In this document: positions 43,978 to 51,809 of the stretch, one piece after another
Layout of the letters: the number at the start of each line of letters is the position of its first letter
Position numbering within the stretch: the stretch's first letter is position 1
Assembly: GCF_044454545.1 (NCBI RefSeq)
Contig: NZ_JBITDV010000009.1
Coordinates: 310,001-374,000 of the forward strand
DNA length: 64,000 nt
Source of the DNA: Cryptosporangium sp044454545
Lineage (GTDB): Bacteria; Actinomycetota; Actinomycetes; Mycobacteriales; Cryptosporangiaceae
Direction: 5' to 3'
Position numbers and translations under genes: made by a program
Notes under the pieces: generated by a model
The model's database searches: none
Told to the model about the DNA's origin: nothing
Seen by the model: only the letters and a program-made list of their open reading frames with translations

Positions 43978-45183
43978 ATGCGGGTCGCGCTCGTCGAGCT
44001 CGGTCCGCCTCTGACCGAGCCGGCGGCCGGACCGGCGGAGACGATCGGCGCGAGGCCGACGCGTCCGAGCCGGCTCTGGTTCCGCACGTGGGACGTCGTC
44101 ATCGTCGTCGGGGATCCGGAGGCACCGGGATTTCCGCTGTACCGGCTCGTCGCCCTCGCCCGGCGGCACGCGGTCCTGCTGATCTCTCCGGCGCGGATGC
44201 GTAGCGCCCTCGACACCGCGTACGCCTGCGGCGTCCGGGGCTATCTGTTCGCTGACGCGTCGGGCGAGCAGGTCGAGGCGGCCACCGGGGCGGTGGCCGC
44301 CGGCCGGGGCGATTGGCCGGCCGGATGGGTACCTGCGGCGGAGCCGGTGCCGCCGGCCGGAGGGGTCTCCGCGGCGGAGCGGGTACCGACGGCCGGACGC
44401 CGACGACTGGTAGCCGTGGCCGTCGGTGCATCGCTCCTGGCCCTGCCGCTACTCCTGGCCGGCGCGCAGGCGTCACCCAGTCTGGCCGCGGCCGGCGCCG
44501 AGCTGGCCGCGGCGCTCGGGTTCGGGCTGGTCTGGCGTCGCCGGACGATCGACCACAGAGTTCTGCTCGGGCTCAGCGCGAGCCGGGCCCGGGTCGCCGA
44601 GCGGGCCGCGTTCTCCCGGGCGCTGCACGATCGGACCCTGCAGACCGTGGAGACGCTGGCCGCGGACGCCGATCTGCCCGACGGCTGGCTCCGGCGCCAC
44701 CTCGACGACGAGGCGCGCTGGCTGCGCGGACTGATCGAGTCCGGGGTGGAGCCGGGGGACAGGGATCTGGTGAGCGCGGTGGCCACGGTGGTCCACCGGT
44801 TCCTCCGTCCGCCTTTCGCGGTGACCTTCGTGCACGACGACCGGGTCGGCCCGTTGCCGGCGACGGCGGTCGCGGCCCTGGCGGGTGCGGTGAGCGAGGC
44901 GCTGACCAACGTCGTCAAGCATGCCGGCGTCGACCGGGCCGAGGTCACGATCTCCGTCGGCGGGCACCAGGTGGTCGCGGAGGTGGCCGATCACGGGCGG
45001 GGCCTCACCGGCACCGGGCCGCGCCGGGGCGGCTTCGGCATTCGGCATTCGATCCACGGGCGGATGGCCGAGGTCGGCGGCAGCGCCGAGGTGCGGACCG
45101 GGCCGCAGGGCACCGTCGTCCGGCTCGTCTATCCCGGCGCTGACGTGGCCCGCTCCTGGCAGCGACCACCGGCAGCGTCCTGA
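43978..45183 (+). CDS. NarX-type sensor histidine kinase with N-terminal receiver-like domain
   Basis: 401 residues. The C-terminal half is a kinase: a HisKA_3-like dimerisation helix with phospho-His in RALHDRTLQTVETL (about residue 218), then an ATPase domain with N-box SEALTNVVKHA, G1 box DHGRGL and G2 box GGFGIRHS. Two hydrophobic helices (about residues 143-160 and 165-182) precede it. The first 110 residues resemble a response-regulator receiver fold (VVIVVGDP, AYACGVRGYLFADASGEQVEAATGAVAAG) but lack a clear phospho-acceptor Asp, so this is a pseudo-receiver. It is coupled to the response regulator, forming a two-component pair. The signal may be the small secreted peptide encoded upstream; this is inference from gene order. 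Confidence 0.88.
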   Translation: MRVALVELGPPLTEPAAGPAETIGARPTRPSRLWFRTWDVVIVVGDPEAPGFPLYRLVALARRHAVLLISPARMRSALDTAYACGVRGYLFADASGEQVEAATGAVAAGRGDWPAGWVPAAEPVPPAGGVSAAERVPTAGRRRLVAVAVGASLLALPLLLAGAQASPSLAAAGAELAAALGFGLVWRRRTIDHRVLLGLSASRARVAERAAFSRALHDRTLQTVETLAADADLPDGWLRRHLDDEARWLRGLIESGVEPGDRDLVSAVATVVHRFLRPPFAVTFVHDDRVGPLPATAVAALAGAVSEALTNVVKHAGVDRAEVTISVGGHQVVAEVADHGRGLTGTGPRRGGFGIRHSIHGRMAEVGGSAEVRTGPQGTVVRLVYPGADVARSWQRPPAAS

Positions 45184-45214
45184 CCGCGGGCGCCGCCGGC
45201 CCGCCGGCACGGGA

Positions 45215-45712
45215 TCACGGCTCCGGGTCGATCGGGGTAGCCGCGGGCGCGCCGGAGTGAAATGACCGGTCGGGGCGCGGTGACCAGGCGACCTCGCGCA
45301 GTCCGAACACGGTGGGGGCGATCCGGGTCTCGTCGCCGGCGATACCGATCGCCCGGATCGGCGTGACCGGCAGCAGCGGATCGTGGGGTGGCGCCACCGT
45401 GGGCCGTACGTTCTCAGGGCCGTCGTCGAGGGCCGCGCGGGTTTCCGGCCGTCGAGCGGGAGGCCGGAGATCGGGAGGCCGGCGATCGACGGGTGACGTG
45501 ACCAGGGACAGGTCCGGCGTGCGCCGGGCGGAGCGACCGCGAAGCCAGGCGAGCACGGTTGCCGTGCGTTTGCGCCGGACCGGGTCAGGGCTCGACACGA
45601 CGGTGAGCGAGGGCGAAAGGGGACGGCGCTGTCGGATACGGGGCACATCAGTTATTCGGAGCCGCGCGGGACTTGGATTGGTGCGGGATTGCCGTCGTGG
45701 CGGAGGAAGCAC
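45215..45712 (-). CDS. Hypothetical protein, Arg/Pro-rich (uncertain)
   Basis: An open frame of up to 165 residues in an otherwise empty 612-bp stretch between the kinase and the sulfite-oxidase-like gene. The N-terminal two thirds are Arg/Pro-rich and look disordered. The last 60 residues (PLLPVTPIRAIGIAGDETRIAPTVFGLREVAW) look more like a real protein, with GC-rich third positions. The start is unclear; an internal GTG (VSSPDPVRRK) is as likely as the first ATG. No family recognised. It could be non-coding. Confidence 0.4.
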   Translation of the reverse strand: MLPPPRRQSRTNPSPARLRITDVPRIRQRRPLSPSLTVVSSPDPVRRKRTATVLAWLRGRSARRTPDLSLVTSPVDRRPPDLRPPARRPETRAALDDGPENVRPTVAPPHDPLLPVTPIRAIGIAGDETRIAPTVFGLREVAWSPRPDRSFHSGAPAATPIDPEP

Positions 45713-45741
45713 TCGAGCCGGTCGACCGGGTGCCGACCGGG

Positions 45742-45793
45742 CCCACGATCACCTGACCGCGATGGCAGGCCATCGCGGTCAGGTGATCGTGGG
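45742..45793. terminator. Strong hairpin terminator, 24-bp perfect stem
   Basis: Two perfectly complementary 24-base arms (45742-45765 and 45770-45793) with a 4-base CAGG loop. The right arm ends one base before the stop codon of the sulfite-oxidase-like gene, whose transcript it would terminate. It also marks the boundary between the biosynthetic cluster and the neighbouring genes. Confidence 0.8.
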
Positions 45794-45794
45794 G

Positions 45795-47444
45795 TCACTC
45801 GACGGTGACGACGACCGAGTGCCAGCCGGTCGCGCCGTCGGGGAAGGGTTTGGCGCGCCGTTCGGGCTGGGTCGCGCCGGTGCGGTCGGTCGCCCGCACT
45901 TCGAGGGTGTGCTGGCCGGGCGTGGCATCGGTCGCGTCCCAGTTCCAGCGCCACTGGCGCCAGGTGTCCTCGGACGGGACCGCCGCCAGCGTCGCGGTGT
46001 TCCAGTCGCCGCCGTCGACGCGTACGTCCACCCGTTTGATGCCTCGGTGCTGGGCCCAGGCGACTCCGGCCACCGTGATCCGTCCGGCCTTCGAACCGGC
46101 CAGGGGACGGGGGGTGTCGATGCGGGAGAACGTCTTGATCGGTGCCTGGGGCTTCCAGCCGCGCTTGACCCAGTACGGATCGAAGTCGGTGAACGAGGTG
46201 AGTTCCATGTCGACGAGCCATTTGGTGGCCGACACGTACCCGTAGAGGCCGGGTACGAGCATGCGGACGGGGTAACCGCGCTCGATCGGCAGCGGTTTGC
46301 CGTTCATGCCGACGACGATCAGCGCGTCGCGGCCGTCGCGGACGACGGAGGTCGGTGTGCCGCAGGTCCAGCCGTCGATCGACTTGGTGACGATCTGGTC
46401 CGCACCGGCTTCCGGCCGCACCTCGTCCAACAGCGCTTTCAGGGGGACGCCGAGCCAGCGGGCGGTGCCGGCCAGTGTGCCGCCGACCTCGTTGGAGACG
46501 CAGGAGAGCGTGATCACCCGTTCGACGAGGTCCCGGTCGAGCAGGTCCTGGTATGTGAGCGTCAGCGGATTGCCGACCCGGCCGTGGATCTTCAGACGGT
46601 AGTCGTCGGTCGAAAGCTGGGGCACGGCCAAGGCGGTGTCGACCCGGTAGAAGTCCTTCTCCGGGGTCAGGAACGGCGTGAGGTCGGGCAGCCCCAGGTC
46701 GACGCCGGCCACAAGTGGCGGCGCCGGGTCGGCCGCCGGGGGCAGGGTCAGCTTCAGCCGTTCCTTGGCGACGTCACGCAGGCTGCCCAGGTACCGCCCG
46801 GTGGCGCCCAGACCCGCGGCGACGACCAGCACCGAGCCCGACAGCAGCAGGAATCCGCGCCGCGAAGTCGCTACCGGCGTGGCCGGAGTCCGTGTTCTCA
46901 TCGCGTCGGCCGGCGCGATGCCGTCGTACGGCTCCGACGCCCCGGCTTCCCGCGACACGGACCCGGCTTTCCGGGGCACGGACATGGCTTCCCGAGGGGC
47001 CGACCCCACCGCGGCCCCCCGGGAAGCCAGGAACAGCAGCACCGCGACGCCGAGCGCGGCCCCCACCAGCGAGGGCAACCACGCGAGCGGCCCGGCGCCC
47101 GGACGGGTCACGGCGGCGAGAATCCCGACCACCCCGAACAGGGCGACCCCGGCCGCACCCACCATCCGGCGACGCAGCGACACCACACCGCACGCCACCG
47201 CGAACAGCGCCACCAGGACGAACACGCCGGTGAGCAGCGCGACCTTGTCGTTCTGCCCGAACGTCCGGATACCGAAGTCCTTGACCGGACGGGGCACCAG
47301 GTCGATGACCGCCAGACCGACCGCGATGACGGGCGACGTGCCGCGTCCGATCAGCGCGGCCACCGGCTCGGCCGACCCCAGTGCTGCGCCGGCAGCGGCC
47401 AGCCCGGTCAGGGCGCCGAGGCCGAGCGTTCTCCTCCGTGTCAC
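45795..47444 (-). CDS. Membrane-anchored sulfite-oxidase-like molybdopterin oxidoreductase
   Basis: 549 residues. The first 140 residues contain four or five hydrophobic segments. A low-complexity linker with three repeats of a Pro-Arg-[Glu/Lys]-Ala unit follows, then an internal twin-arginine-like anchor (SRRGFLLLSG, about residue 200). The catalytic part has the molybdopterin-binding domain with the Mo-ligating Cys in TLSCVSNEVGG, RWLGVPL, and WTCGTPT. The final 110 residues are a Mo-cofactor dimerisation domain (KAGRITVAGVAWAQHRGIKRVDVRVDGG). It probably oxidises sulfite or another small sulfur compound outside the membrane. It has no evident link to the biosynthetic cluster. The 144 bases upstream contain no gene. 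Confidence 0.93.
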   Translation of the reverse strand: MTRRRTLGLGALTGLAAAGAALGSAEPVAALIGRGTSPVIAVGLAVIDLVPRPVKDFGIRTFGQNDKVALLTGVFVLVALFAVACGVVSLRRRMVGAAGVALFGVVGILAAVTRPGAGPLAWLPSLVGAALGVAVLLFLASRGAAVGSAPREAMSVPRKAGSVSREAGASEPYDGIAPADAMRTRTPATPVATSRRGFLLLSGSVLVVAAGLGATGRYLGSLRDVAKERLKLTLPPAADPAPPLVAGVDLGLPDLTPFLTPEKDFYRVDTALAVPQLSTDDYRLKIHGRVGNPLTLTYQDLLDRDLVERVITLSCVSNEVGGTLAGTARWLGVPLKALLDEVRPEAGADQIVTKSIDGWTCGTPTSVVRDGRDALIVVGMNGKPLPIERGYPVRMLVPGLYGYVSATKWLVDMELTSFTDFDPYWVKRGWKPQAPIKTFSRIDTPRPLAGSKAGRITVAGVAWAQHRGIKRVDVRVDGGDWNTATLAAVPSEDTWRQWRWNWDATDATPGQHTLEVRATDRTGATQPERRAKPFPDGATGWHSVVVTVE

Positions 47445-47588
47445 ATGAGGTGTTCGAGGCCGGTGACGATTCGGATTGGTGCCGTTCGGAGAATTTTCGA
47501 ATCTCGTGACGGCAACACCGTCCCGGCGGACACTTCCGCGCCCCTGCGCCGCCGGTCCGATGGGAGCCGAACGCGGAGAGGTCGCCCG

Positions 47589-48548
47589 CTACTGCGGGGT
47601 GGTCGGCACTCCCTCGCCGGCGAAGTACGGCTCGGCCGCCTCCAGGCGGGGCACCTCCACGCCCAGCCGCCGCGCTTCGGCCAGGGTGTCGCGGCAGACC
47701 GCGCGCAACTCCTCGGGGTTGGCGTGGGCCCGCATCACCCGGCGGGTGGGCGGGAAACGAGAGAAGAGCGTGGCGAGCAGGGGAGCCATCAACCAGATGG
47801 GCGCCTTGAACGGCAGCAGTTCGTTGCGATGCCGCCGCGGATCGACGCCACGTGCCTCGACGAGCGGTAGCAGTTCGCGGGTGGCCCGGATCGCCTCGCG
47901 CAGGTCGCTCGTCCTCAGCCCGGCCAGCGAGCCCACCTTCAGGCTCTGGGTGTGCAGGCCCGCGTTCTGGATGAAGTGGATGAACAGCCAGCCCCGGAAG
48001 TCGGAGTTCTCCCCGATCCGGAAGCCGGCCCCGCGGAACACCTCGCGCACCGCCTGTTCGCGCTCGGTCGGTGGCCGGTCCAGAGTGCCGAAGAAGACGA
48101 GAGGCAGCAGCGCCGCCCGCAGCACGCCGTCGTCGCCGAAACCACCGCCGGCCCCGGGAAATCCCCAGGCCACCCGGTCGGCGGGGAGTTGCTCGACCGC
48201 GGTCGACGGCTCGGTCCACAGGTTGTTGAAGACGAGAACCGTGGCCCCGCCGACGAGCGGTCCCAGAAACGCCGCGGCCTGGGCAAAGCTGTAGTGCTGC
48301 ACGCTGAGCACGATCAGGTCGAAGTCGTGGTCGGCCTCCAGCGACTCGCGGTAACGCACGGGCCACGTCTCGGCGACGCGCTTGCCCCACGGCCGTTGCC
48401 GCGTGTCGAGCAGGTCGAGGTCGATCGCGTCCCCGTACTCGGCGGCCCGGCCGGGCCGGACGTAGAACTCGACGTGATGGCCGGCCCGTTCCAGGGCCCA
48501 TCCATACGTCGCGCTGATCACGCCTCGGCCGAACATCAGGATCTTCAC
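47589..48548 (-). CDS. Ketopantoate reductase-like oxidoreductase (PanE/ApbA family)
   Basis: 319 residues. The N-terminal Rossmann fold starts MKILMFGRGVISATYGWAL, a variant of the GxGxxG dinucleotide motif (GRGVIS). The C-terminal helical domain contains NAGLHTQSLKVGSL, in the place of the catalytic Lys region of the family. Members reduce 2-keto acids such as ketopantoate with NADPH, but divergent paralogues like this often have other roles. It is transcribed divergently from a TetR repressor over an 84-bp gap holding two palindromic operators, so the repressor most likely controls it. Confidence 0.88.
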   Translation of the reverse strand: MKILMFGRGVISATYGWALERAGHHVEFYVRPGRAAEYGDAIDLDLLDTRQRPWGKRVAETWPVRYRESLEADHDFDLIVLSVQHYSFAQAAAFLGPLVGGATVLVFNNLWTEPSTAVEQLPADRVAWGFPGAGGGFGDDGVLRAALLPLVFFGTLDRPPTEREQAVREVFRGAGFRIGENSDFRGWLFIHFIQNAGLHTQSLKVGSLAGLRTSDLREAIRATRELLPLVEARGVDPRRHRNELLPFKAPIWLMAPLLATLFSRFPPTRRVMRAHANPEELRAVCRDTLAEARRLGVEVPRLEAAEPYFAGEGVPTTPQ

Positions 48549-48570
48549 GATGCCCCTCGCAGCTACAATC

Positions 48571-48610
48571 GGAGATCATCTCCACTTGGGAAAATATGGA
48601 GATCATCTCC
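48571..48610. promoter_or_regulatory. Tandem palindromic operators for the divergent TetR repressor
   Basis: GGAGATCATCTCC occurs at 48571-48583 and again at 48598-48610. Each is a perfect palindrome with 6-bp arms around one base, and both are followed by ACTTG. The copies are 27 bp apart, between the ketopantoate-reductase-like gene and the TetR gene, the expected place for autoregulation and control of the divergent gene. Confidence 0.85.
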
Positions 48611-48632
48611 ACTTGTCAATGGGAGGGGACGC

Positions 48633-49223
48633 GTGACCGAGGCCAAGCCGCTGCGCGCCGACGCGCGCCGCAACCGGGACGCGCTGGTCACCAAGGCCCG
48701 CGAACTGTTCGCCGACGGCGGTTTCGACCTGCGGTTCGACGACTTCGCGAAACTGGCGGGCGTCGGTACCGGCACGCTCTACCGCCACTTCCCCACCCGG
48801 GAAGCCTTGGCCGAAGCGGTTTATCGCGAGGAGCTCGTCGCGATGTGCGATCGCGCTCGCGAGCTGCAGGCCACGCTCCCGGCCGACGAGGCGCTGGAAT
48901 CCTTTCTGCGCGGTCTTCTCAGCCACCTGAACGCCCACGAAGGCTTGGCCCGCAGCCTCGCGACGCTGATGGCGACCCGGACCGGCGCGCTGGCCGAAGG
49001 GGCCCAAGCCCTGGGGCAGGTCATCAACGACCTGCTGGCCGCCGCGGTCCGGACCGGAGCCGTCCGCGACGACGTAGGGGCCGGCGCGGTCATGATGGCC
49101 TTTCAAGGAATCTGCGCGTCCTACGACCACCCGGCCTATCGAGCCGACGCCGACGGCGTCATCACCCTCGTCCTCGACGGCCTCCGCGCCGTGCCTGAAC
49201 GCGGTCGTCGGCCGGTCCGCTGA
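48633..49223 (+). CDS. TetR-family transcriptional repressor
   Basis: 196 residues from GTG 48633, preceded by GGGAGGGGA. The N-terminal helix-turn-helix is clear (NRDALVTKARELFADGG, then FAKLAGVGTGTLYRHFPTREALAEAV). The C-terminal ligand-binding part has the SBP-like pattern of TetR proteins with LARSLATLMATRTGAL. It faces the oxidoreductase gene across two palindromic operators and should repress both until a ligand binds. The ligand is unknown. Confidence 0.93.
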   Translation: MTEAKPLRADARRNRDALVTKARELFADGGFDLRFDDFAKLAGVGTGTLYRHFPTREALAEAVYREELVAMCDRARELQATLPADEALESFLRGLLSHLNAHEGLARSLATLMATRTGALAEGAQALGQVINDLLAAAVRTGAVRDDVGAGAVMMAFQGICASYDHPAYRADADGVITLVLDGLRAVPERGRRPVR

Positions 49224-49247
49224 GCGGTCCCGGCCGGCCACGGCGAC

Positions 49248-49277
49248 CCACCTGCCCGCGCTGTTCCGGGCAGGTGG
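49248..49277. terminator. Hairpin terminator between convergent genes
   Basis: CCACCTGCCCG (49248-49258) and its exact complement CGGGCAGGTGG (49267-49277) form an 11-bp stem with an 8-base loop. It lies 25 bases after the TetR stop and 14 bases before the end of the converging VOC gene. Confidence 0.75.
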
Positions 49278-49291
49278 TGGGGGTGAGACGC

Positions 49292-49828
49292 CTATTCGGC
49301 GCCGGGGATCAGGTTGCCGACCAGGCCCCGGCGGACGATGCCGGTCGTCCCGAACTCCTCGACCAGGCGGGCGTTCGCCTCGAGCAGCTGGGGAATCGGC
49401 TCGGTCAGGTCGATCGGCACGAGGAAGGGCTGCCGGGCGGGAAGACCGGTGTGCCAGTACACCTCGCAGCGGTTGCCCTCGGGGTCGAAGAAGTAGATCC
49501 CGAACGCGTTGCCGTGGCTGACGATCATGTCGAACACGACGTCGTTCTCGAGGAACCGCTGATGCATCTCGATCAGCTCGGGCAGCGTGTTGACCCGGAA
49601 CGAGATCTGCTGGATGAGCTTGTTGCCGTCGGCCGCGGGCCCGACCGAGCGCCCGGCGACGAGCTGGAACTCGTGGTGCTCGAAGCCCGGGCGGGCGCTG
49701 AAGAACCGCATGCCGAGGTCGAGGTCCTCGTCGGTCACCGTGAGTCCGAGAACGTCCCGGTAGAACCGGGTGCTGGCCTCGAGGTCGGTGCAGAAAACTC
49801 CGAAGTGTCCGAGTTCGGCGATAGCCAT
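49292..49828 (-). CDS. VOC-family (extradiol dioxygenase/glyoxalase-like) protein
   Basis: 178 residues. VOC folds are built from beta-alpha-beta-beta-beta units: LGHFGVFCTDLEASTRFYRDVLGL contains the first metal ligand His8, HHEF in the middle holds a further candidate ligand, and FFDPEGNRCEVYW holds the ligand Glu. A C-terminal extension of about 40 residues follows. The pattern resembles catechol 2,3-dioxygenase-like proteins, but the size is a single VOC pair, so isomerase or lyase activity is possible. It is the last gene of the seven-gene operon starting at 53929. Confidence 0.88.
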   Translation of the reverse strand: MAIAELGHFGVFCTDLEASTRFYRDVLGLTVTDEDLDLGMRFFSARPGFEHHEFQLVAGRSVGPAADGNKLIQQISFRVNTLPELIEMHQRFLENDVVFDMIVSHGNAFGIYFFDPEGNRCEVYWHTGLPARQPFLVPIDLTEPIPQLLEANARLVEEFGTTGIVRRGLVGNLIPGAE

Positions 49829-49852
49829 GGTGATTTCCTCCGGTCGTCGGTG

Positions 49853-50674
49853 TCAGGCGTCCGCGTAGAGGCGGACGAGTCGCTGGGTCTCGTCGTCGTC
49901 CCGCCAGCCGGCGGTCGCGCCGCCGTCGACGCTGAAGTTCTGCCCGGTGACCCAGGTCGACTCGTCGGAGGCGAGGTACACGGCGAGCTGGGCGACGTCG
50001 TCGCCGGTTCCGGGACGCTGCAGCAGGTGGTTCCCGAGTTGCCAGGCGCGCCCGGTGGCGTCGACGGCGGCGTCGGTGGACGGCGACGCGACGAAACCGG
50101 GAGAGATCGTGTTGACGCGCACCCCGAACTCCGCTCCTTCGACGGCGAGTGACCGGCTCATCGAGACGATCGCGCCCTTGGCCGCGGAGTGGGCGACCTG
50201 CCCGAGCGGACCGATGCCCCGGAGGGCGGAGTAAGACGCGGTGTTGAGGACCGATCCGCCACGCTCGCACAGGTGCTTCCAGGCCGGGCTGGTGGTGTGG
50301 AAGACGATGTCCAGCTCCACGCGCATCACGTGCCGCCAGAGTTCGAGCGTCATCCGGGAGAACTGCGAGAACCCGAATCCGGCCGCGTTGTTGTAGAGCA
50401 CGTCGATCCCGCCGAGGGTCTCGGCGCCGCGCTCGATCCACGCTTCGGCCGCGCCGGGATCGGCGAGGTCGACGTCGTGCCCCCAGGCCTCGTAGCCCTT
50501 GTCACGGAGCTCTGCGGCCGTGGCCTCGGCCGCGCCGGGCCGCAGGTCACAGCCGATGACCCGGGCGCCCTGCTGCGTGAAGAGGCGCTGCGCGGCGGCT
50601 CCCTGCCCACCCGCGGTTCCGGTGATCAGTACCCGCTTACCGGCGAGCCGGCCGGGTGCGTCGTTGATGGTCAT
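49853..50674 (-). CDS. Short-chain dehydrogenase/reductase
   Basis: 273 residues from ATG 50674, which overlaps the stop of the aldolase-like gene (ATGA) with GGAGG 6 bases before it. NAD(P) motif GTAGGQGAAAQ, acidic CDLRPG after beta-2 (suggesting NAD), NNAAG, active-site Ser in NTASYSALRG, then HSAAKGA. In the position of the usual YxxxK catalytic motif the sequence reads HSAAK, so the Lys is present but Tyr is replaced by His, which is unusual. It should act on a hydroxy or keto intermediate in the aromatic-degradation operon; the missing Tyr makes activity uncertain. Confidence 0.9.
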   Translation of the reverse strand: MTINDAPGRLAGKRVLITGTAGGQGAAAQRLFTQQGARVIGCDLRPGAAEATAAELRDKGYEAWGHDVDLADPGAAEAWIERGAETLGGIDVLYNNAAGFGFSQFSRMTLELWRHVMRVELDIVFHTTSPAWKHLCERGGSVLNTASYSALRGIGPLGQVAHSAAKGAIVSMSRSLAVEGAEFGVRVNTISPGFVASPSTDAAVDATGRAWQLGNHLLQRPGTGDDVAQLAVYLASDESTWVTGQNFSVDGGATAGWRDDDETQRLVRLYADA

Positions 50675-51348
50675 GTCGGTCCTCCCTCGTTGGTTTCCGA
50701 CGTCTCTCGGAGGTGGTACCAGAGCCGGGGGAGCAGGTCGCGCTCCACGGCCTGCCAGGCGTCGATCTCGGTGTCGGTCAGTGACCGGACCGGTCCGCTC
50801 GCCGTTGCCGACAGCCAGGCCTGACAGGCGGCGGACAGCAGCCACAAGCGGGTGACGGCGAGCCCGGGGTGCTCGGCCGTCGCCGCCGCGCCGTTCCCGC
50901 GCAGGAGCAGCGCCGCATGTTCGCCGAGGGTGTCGGCGGCCGCGTCCGCGAGCGCCCGGTCGCGCAGCAGGCGGGCGTCGTCGTGGACCGGGATCGCGCG
51001 CCCGGCCCAGCACGCCTGCCCGTGCAGCGGCCGGAGTGAGCGGGTCGCCGCGGCGGCGGCGAACGCCGCGGGTGGCTGGCCCCGGGCGATCGCGTGGACG
51101 TCCGGCCGCCGCGCGTAGACGCTCAGGTGCAGCCAGCTTTCGCCCGGTGCTCCGGGCGGCAGCGTGGTGGCGTCGAGCGGGACCCGGATCAGGTCGCCGT
51201 CACCCACGCCGGCCAGTGGCGCGGCCGGCGTGATCAGCAGGTGGCCGTCGTCCCGGGCCGAGACGTGCCCGAACGCGGTCACCAGGCCGAGCGCGGCCAG
51301 TACCCGGCCCGCGGTCGCCACGTCGGCGCCGACGTCAGCGCCGTCCAC
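50671..51348 (-). CDS. Class II aldolase/adducin-family protein
   Basis: 225 residues from GTG 51348, overlapping the upstream TAG by one base (TAGTG). The family pattern is GHVSARDDGHLLITP, ESWLHLSVYARRPDVHAIARGQPPAA, and a later HGQACWAG, with GNGAAATAEHP in the C-terminal part. Zinc-binding His residues of the family appear partly conserved. It is coupled to the DUF1857-like and SDR genes. Relatives cleave or decarboxylate aldol substrates; here a role in breaking the ring-cleavage product is plausible, not shown. Confidence 0.88.
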   Translation of the reverse strand: MDGADVGADVATAGRVLAALGLVTAFGHVSARDDGHLLITPAAPLAGVGDGDLIRVPLDATTLPPGAPGESWLHLSVYARRPDVHAIARGQPPAAFAAAAATRSLRPLHGQACWAGRAIPVHDDARLLRDRALADAAADTLGEHAALLLRGNGAAATAEHPGLAVTRLWLLSAACQAWLSATASGPVRSLTDTEIDAWQAVERDLLPRLWYHLRETSETNEGGPT

Positions 51349-51809
51349 TAGCTCGGCACGCCGGAGACCACGCGCCGCACCGCCTCGAGCGTGGCGTCGA
51401 CCGCCCGGAGGTAGTCGCCGGTCATCCCGTCGGCGTACGCCAGTTCCTCGGCCGAGCCACCGGGAACACCGGCCACGACCAGCGCGAAGCTGAACCGCAG
51501 CCCGAGGTCGTCGTCCTCACCGTCGATCTCGTTCGCGATCGTGCCGAGCACCGGGCCGGACAGACGAGTGAACACGATCCGGTGCGGGCTTTCCAGCGTG
51601 ATGCGCTCGGTGAACCGCTGACCGCGGAACTCGATCTCGCGGTCGAACACGGTGTCGCTGTGCCGGTTGCTGACCACGCATAACGTCATCGACGGCACGA
51701 ACGGCAGCGCGTTGTCGGCCTTCATCACCAGGCCGTTCCAGACGTCGGAACGGGTCAGCCGCGGCCGGCCGGGTCCGTTCGCCGGAAGGCGGTGGGAAAC
51801 GTAGATCAT
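51348..51809 (-). CDS. DUF1857 (START/SRPBCC-like) protein
   Basis: 153 residues from ATG 51809, overlapping the FAH stop (ATGA). The start IYVSHRLPANGPGRPRLTRSDVWNGLVMKADNALPFVPSMT and the segment RFTERITLESPHRIVF match the DUF1857 family, a small START-like fold with a ligand-binding cavity. Function is unknown. Presence in a coupled catabolic operon points to binding or isomerising a hydrophobic intermediate. Confidence 0.8.
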   Translation of the reverse strand: MIYVSHRLPANGPGRPRLTRSDVWNGLVMKADNALPFVPSMTLCVVSNRHSDTVFDREIEFRGQRFTERITLESPHRIVFTRLSGPVLGTIANEIDGEDDDLGLRFSFALVVAGVPGGSAEELAYADGMTGDYLRAVDATLEAVRRVVSGVPS

